Below are positions 58,946-64,000 of a stretch of DNA of 64,000 bases, piece by piece. Origin of the DNA: Phytopythium helicoides (lineage: Eukaryota; Oomycota; Peronosporomycetes; Pythiales; Pythiaceae); assembly GCA_024867545.1 (NCBI GenBank), contig JANFNE010000031.1:434001-498000 (forward strand), given 5' to 3'. Both the position numbers and the translations under genes were made by a program. Every line of letters starts with the position of its first letter. Position 1 is the first letter of the stretch. The notes beneath the pieces are model-generated. The model was not told where the DNA came from. It saw only the letters and a program-made list of their open reading frames with translations, and made no database searches.

Positions 58946-60696
58946 GCTCGTCTATCATCGATCGACACCCGTAGTGCCTTTCCCTGTTGGGTAGACAGTG
59001 CAACGGATGATCACGATGTAATTCAGTGTGTGCGCGCTTTTCCCCTCCGGACGCGTCGCTATGTACAGGCTCGTCAGGTGATGGTCAATTGTAGCGCACT
59101 AACGTTGATTGGACTCATTATCGTTGCCACACAAAGGTCTGGATGCGGTGGTTCACTCAATTGTTGACGCATTCGAAGTAAGGATTTGCTACGATCGCGT
59201 ATAGATATTCGCTCGGTCTGGAAGCATTCGTAAAATATTTGACTGGGAATTGTATCAACTGACGGCACCCTCTGAGGTTTTGCACGTCGTTTGTGTGGAA
59301 CACCAAAATTGCAGGCTTATTGTTCACACTCAGGTCACCGGTGTGCCTTCAAGCACAATGCAAATGAGCACACATCGAAGATGAGAGAATCCAAGTCGCA
59401 TTTTGTGTTTTTGTAATGTATGATTGTGCTGCAGTTGTCCCACAATCTTATTGATGTCTAGTGTACCATGATCCTGAAAACCTGCCTTTTGGACAGCAAT
59501 TTTGCTCAACAATTTCATAGGAATAACGCTTTTCCGGCGCGTGAACAACAGCTGGCAACAATTAATACCTTGTGGTTCATTTATGAAACAAGGACTAACT
59601 TTGCTCTCATCATGCTTAGCCGAACTAATGAAGAAGCTGCAGTACTTACTTTCCTCGGCCACAAGCAAAGTATCTGTGTGTTGAAGATTGGATGTTGCGC
59701 GACAAAAAACCGCATCAGCGCATAGTGGTGCCTCTGCGACCAGCGCAAATCTTGAAGGCGCCGTAGAGCTACACGGTTCTCTGGAACTCGGGGCATACCT
59801 CTTTTCAGCAAGACGGTGTCGGCCGATGAAAATCGTCAGAGGGACGGTCGACCGACGTCATGCCGCATAAGCTTGACCCATCTGCAGATTACAATTAGTG
59901 TTGTGGGTCGCAAGTCAACAAAGATACAATGTCACGATTGTGACGATTGCAATGGTAGCACTGTACATCCAATTTTAGCAGGTCGTTCAATGGCGCCAGA
60001 ATATCAACCGTACCTCGACCGCTTGGTGCTTAGGTCATTGCTTGTTGGTTTACGTGGTAAATTCCCGACGAATCGATGATGGAGACTAGAAACACTCTAG
60101 CATCCCTTTGACTATCCAACACGAAAATGCAATACTTGCTGCTTTTTGAACGAAATACAGTCTTGATGCAGTGTAGTACTTTTGTGTTTATTCTCCAATT
60201 CTGTTTCATTCGCCACACTCGTCGATGAGGACGAGCTGTATCGATGTGGGTGATGACAGTTGCATCGAAACAATGGCTTCAAGTTTTGTACGACTGCCCA
60301 TTTCAACACTCGGATGGCATGGGTGGACTCGGTGCTGACGCATTCGTGGCAAAGATTTGCAAAGATGCCGTAGAGATCTCGCAAACTTGTACTTCAAGTA
60401 CACTGTCGAAACTGCATCTTTAGCGTATCGGGAGGTGTGGCGAAGACACGAATCGTGAGTGAATCAGCTGCTCGCTGGACTTCTAGACTCGGCACCACAC
60501 ACGAGGTGATAAGTACTGTCACTGACATATATTTGCTGTGTTTTCACGTCCCTTGCGCACGGGTCTCAATAACACATAGCTCGAGCCGAATCTTTCGCTC
60601 ACTCGCCGAAGAGTCTTCATGCCGTGTAGATCGTGCTTGTCATGACCATGGCACTTCCAACTTGCATACTCAAATACATCACTATCATTACAAACT
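58946..60696. other. Intergenic, S14 upstream and S15 downstream
   Basis: No gene is supported. It includes a weak upstream motif at 59745. The rest has short open frames without coding character. Confidence 0.45.
59745..59762 (-). promoter_or_regulatory. Array upstream motif, S14 (weak)
   Basis: GCAAATCTTGAAGGCGCC, about 900 bp upstream of S14. Confidence 0.3.
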
Positions 60697-62193
60697 TCAC
60701 GCTTGCCGTGCCAGCAGATTTGCCACAGACTCCACTAACACACTTCCCTGCTGCATCAGCCGGTCTCGCGTGAGCCGCATCTCCGCCGGTGACACCGCCA
60801 ACTCGGTGCGATGTAGCTTGACGAAGCTGCTCCGCACAATCACCACCTCCTCTTTGCTATCGCTCCCGCTTGAAGATGCAGTGCGGGCATCGGGCAATCG
60901 CCTCCTTGTCTGGATGCTTAGGATAGACGTAACATCCATTCGCAGCTGCTGGTCGGTCAGATACGGGTGCAGCTCGTCCTTCTCGACCGTGTGAAGAACG
61001 ATGGTAGCGTGCTCGGGGGTCTCACTGGAGCCGTCTTCACCGACACCACCCTCGAGCGGGCGGTACTCTCCGTAGAAAACCGCGTTCGATTCAACCAGCA
61101 GCCCGCCAGGAGCCGAGCACACGAGTCGATGGTGCGTGATCCCACGCTTCTGCAGATCCGGGACAACATCCAGCGCCTCGCAGACCGTGCAGTCGCCAAT
61201 AACCTCCGAGAAGATCTCGTCCTGCTTGGAGAGCATGACTCGCGTCGCGTCGTACACAGCCTTGACGCTCGTCGTGCCTTCTAGTCGCACCACAGCGAGG
61301 TCGCTTGCACACGCATGGCCCTCCGGCATCATGAACGAGGATTGCTCATGGATAGGTAGCGTGTCAAGATCCAGATACGCCGTGCGCTCCTTCATGTACG
61401 CCCGGGCGTCTCGCAGCACGCGGCTCCGAAGTCCCGACAGCACCTTGGCACGTCCGCCAATATCCTTTGGGAGATAGATCGCTCGGTCGAGCGGCAGCAT
61501 CTGCGATTGCTGGGACTGCAAGCAGCAACATACGATACTGTCAGCACCGCATCACAACGTGGCGTGCATCCAAGTCGAGCTTTACGCACCGCGTAGCGAG
61601 ACATGGCCGACTGCATGCGCGCGACCGAGAAGTGCTGGTGGTGCGCGAACTCGCGCAGCTTGGAGTTGACGAGCCGCTGCTTGTCTGTCGACGACTGCCT
61701 GCCGCTCTGGCGCACGGCCTGCTGCTTGAGGTAGTCAACGTACGCCTCAAGCTGCGGGAGCTCGGCCGTGAGTCGCTCGATCTCGTTCTGCATGTTGAGC
61801 ACAAGTGCGTCAGTCCTCGCTCGTCCCACCTCGTTCATCGTGGCGCGTGCCACCGACCTTGCGCGCCGTGTAGGTCCTCATCCTCAGCGGCTGTGGCGAT
61901 CCTGCTCCAACCGCGAGCTTGGCGTCCTTGGCGACCTTGGGCTTCTTGCTGGGCTTGCGGTCCTTGGCGTCACTGGGTCGCTTGCGCGTCCAGTCGTCGC
62001 CCGCGAGCGCCCACTGGTCGGCCAGCACGAGTCCGCCGAGCGGTGAGTCGGGCTCGAGCATGCACGCGTCGAGGTCCGATGGCCGCAGCAGCCCCACGGC
62101 GTCGAGCACGCTGTCGACGTCGCTGTTGGAGCCGTCCGTGTCCTCGAGCAGCGCCATGGCGTCCAGCCCCAGCGCCTCCATCTCGAGCGCCAT
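60697..62193 (-). CDS. S15: divergent zipper + START-like protein
   Basis: Exons are 62193-61858, 61787-61590 and 61515-60697 (336, 198 and 819 nt), giving 450 aa, unbroken. ATG at 62193 opens MALEMEALGLDAMALLEDTD, an acidic N-terminus without the WLDDLL motif. A Lys-rich nuclear localisation-like stretch (KDRKPSKKPKVAKDAK) and MRTYTARK close exon 1. Exon 2 is NEIERLTAELPQLEAYVDYL through QRLVNSKLREFAHHQ, a zipper-like coil. Exon 3 is START-like (LLVESNAVFYGEYRPLE; HATIVLHTVEKDELHPY; QQLRMDVTSILSIQTRR; EVVIVRSSFVKLHRTEL). It is more GC-rich than S2-S12. Donors are GTCGGT and GTGCGT; acceptors are ATGCAG and TTGCAG. With S1 it probably reflects the ancestral single-copy form. Confidence 0.85.
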
Positions 62194-62499
62194 TGGGATT
62201 TCAAATCGAGCGCCACAATCGACTCGAGCTCTTGACGCCCAGCCGGAGGATCGAGGAATGAGCCGGAGATTCGACTCGCCTGGAAGCTGCAGGAGCCGCC
62301 AAATGCCAACGCCATCGTCATCGATCAAACAATTGTCGCGGATTATTCGGCGCTTTGATTGCTGTGGTACTCATGGTGCTGTGTTTCTGTATTGACTCCA
62401 CACATGGAGAATTTCCAACCTACCGCCGTGTGTTTCGTCTGGGATAGCAGTCCCTCGTAGAGAGCGGTGGTGCGTCGTTCGGCCGTCTGCGGGGCCTGG

Positions 62500-63600
62500 C
62501 AAGTGGTGTGAGCGCCACGAGCCGATCAAGTCGGTGTCTGTGTCAAGCGGTGCTAGCGGCAGCAGCAGTCGACGTGCGCGTCCATAGCGGAGCTGCAATG
62601 GGAGGCTTGACTGGTGTTGTGACTGTTGCCGGTGGCTCGAGCACCTGTAGTGCCGGCGGCTCAGTGTCTTTGACGGGCGGCATTGACGGTGTCGGCGTCT
62701 CAAGCGGCGACGTGACGGTGGGAGGTGATGTCTCGTCCGGCGTCGACAGCAGTGGTGGTGTTTTGCGTGGCAATGGGCGCTTCGGCGTCGGGCTCGTCAG
62801 GAATGGTGGCCCTGCTGTCTGTTCGGGCTCCTCGCGCTCTGCATCAGACGCGGGTAATGTGCCCGTCGCTAGTGGATCGTCGACGTCCACAGATGGCGGA
62901 GGCTTCGTGTCGGTGACTTCTGCTTTGGACGGAGTGGTGCACGTGAGCACTAGAGTGCGCTCCACGTCTACGGGAAGCTCGATCTCGACTTCGGCCAGCA
63001 CCAGCTCGACGAGTGCAGTCGGTGGAGCCACGGTGGACTTGAATGGCGGGTAGCTGAGTGCCTCGAGTGGCGCAGCTGGCGACGTCTCGGTGTCCGGCGG
63101 TGCAGCGTCCTTGTCGGGAGGCTCGAGCAGTTGTCGAGCAGATCCGTGCGTATTGGAAGTAGCTTGTTGGCATCCCTGTTGTTGGCAAGATCGAGGTTGT
63201 GGACAGATCTTCCGTGAGCGGCAGCGGCGCGTCCATCTCGCTATCGAGAGGTGCGTCGTCGAGTGGCGCGTGCGGAAGCGTGAGCATCCTGAGCGGTGCG
63301 AGCGAGTCGACGACAAGCGATGCGATGAGGGTGTCTGGAGGCTCTGGTGGGTTGTTCGGAGAAAATGTGGCGAGCTCTGTGCATGTCTGTACTAGCGGTC
63401 TTAGTCGGTGTCTGGCGACGTTGGGCTGGTCGACTGTTTAGGGCGGTGCAAGCACTTCGACCGCGGGAGCCTCGGTACATATGTCGAGTGGCGCGAACTC
63501 AACGACGATTGGCGAGGTCTTCTTGTCTAGCGCGATCAGTGCGAGTGGCGTTATTGAGCAATTCTGCAAGCAGTGGTTCTGCTTGAGATGCGATCACCTT
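62500..63600 (+). pseudogene. Decayed Ser/Gly-rich beta-solenoid-like protein gene, copy 3
   Basis: An open stretch (62556-63053) reads SGAAMGGLTGVVTVAGGSST, GGSVSLTGGIDGVGVSSGDV and ASGSSTSTDGGGFVSVTSAL, then stops. In the frame after the stop follow GAAGDVSVSGGAASLSGGSSS, and near 63210-63350 SVSGSGASISLSRGASSSGA and GSVSILSGASESTTSDAM, the last almost identical to the 38.4-kb copy. Several frameshifts and stops make it a relic. It appears closer to the 38-kb copy than to the 17-kb one. Confidence 0.55.
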
Positions 63601-64000
63601 TAGCGAGACAATATTGGTGATATTAAGGAGAGGCTAGTCGATGAGGCAAAAAAACAAAAAAAAAAAACTTTTTGAGGGTTTCCGTCATCTTTCCCTTTTC
63701 CTTTCCAATCGTCAACTCGTCGCATGTGCGACCAAATTTGCCCAGAGAGTTGACCTGCACACACCACAAACAACGAATTTGTCGTGATCTGCGGTTACTC
63801 GACTGTAAAGACCTCACTGACGTGAGCTCCAAGTCCGATTCAAAACCCTTCAGATATATCGTGTGAAAAATATCCTTTGAGCACGCGAGGACATCGAACG
63901 AGGACTAGAAGTGAAGCTGGAGGTTTTGTTAGCACTGTGCTGTCGTTCGATCAAGTAGAATATGGAGGCAGAATTTTCCATAAAAAAATGAAAGCGGGAC
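63601..64000. other. Intergenic tail
   Basis: An A run of 11 or more at about 63654-63666 and AT-rich sequence. No gene seen. Confidence 0.5.

Noticed and set aside
1..64000. CRISPR array, prokaryotic operon or integrated bacteriophage
   Set aside because: No regularly spaced short repeats, no gene strings with ribosome sites, and the main genes carry introns.

Overview
The window looks like nuclear DNA from an oomycete (Phytophthora/Pythium-type). The evidence is intron-containing genes with 63-92 nt GT-AG introns (one has a perfect TACTAAC branch site), a large tandem family of proteins joining a zipper-like coiled coil to a START-like domain, Ser/Gly-rich repeat proteins, and a Fanzor RNA-guided nuclease gene. 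There are no operons or prokaryotic signals. No database search was possible, so family names rest on motifs and gene structure.

Layout. 1-7.2 kb is ordinary single-copy sequence: a TPR/armadillo-type co-chaperone-like gene (5' end outside), a broken minus-strand gene with tubby-like residues, an ankyrin plus coiled-coil gene, and a coiled-coil gene whose stop lies 2 bp from the ankyrin gene stop. From 7.28 to 62.2 kb the window is an accessory array of fifteen copies (S1-S15) of one three-exon gene. Exon 1 encodes an N-terminal Trp/Leu/acidic motif and ends in a TARR-type basic motif. Exon 2 is 198 nt in all thirteen assignable copies and encodes a zipper-like coiled coil. Exon 3 encodes a START-like domain. 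S2-S9 alternate between type I (about 480-490 aa) and type II (about 440 aa). S10 is a lone type II gene on the opposite strand, S11 and S12 are type I, S13 is a decayed type II, and S14-S15 belong to a more divergent lineage. A second, shorter zipper+START gene (T2) and its truncated copy (T1) lie in the array.

The array is evolving by duplication and conversion. S2/S3 and S4/S5 lie in a block duplicated at about 9.2 kb spacing. S6/S7 and S8/S9 lie in a nearly identical block at about 6.1-6.3 kb spacing. S11 carries a tract matching S6/S8 inside an otherwise diverged gene. A short element, GCAAATCTC-N4/5-GGCAC on the plus strand, recurs 0.2-1 kb upstream of most minus-strand array genes.

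Between array members are three decayed copies of a Ser/Gly-rich, probably beta-solenoid, protein gene (17.3-18.4, 37.6-39.1 and 62.5-63.6 kb), a possible fourth at 44.0-44.5 kb, a dispersed repeat of about 380 bp at three loci, and the Fanzor gene at 53.9-55.7 kb. The START-array proteins look like transcription-factor-style proteins with a lipid-binding-type domain, an arrangement analogous to plant HD-ZIP/START proteins. Their role cannot be read from sequence. Similar oomycete proteins are, from memory, often labelled 'M96 mating-specific protein family'.
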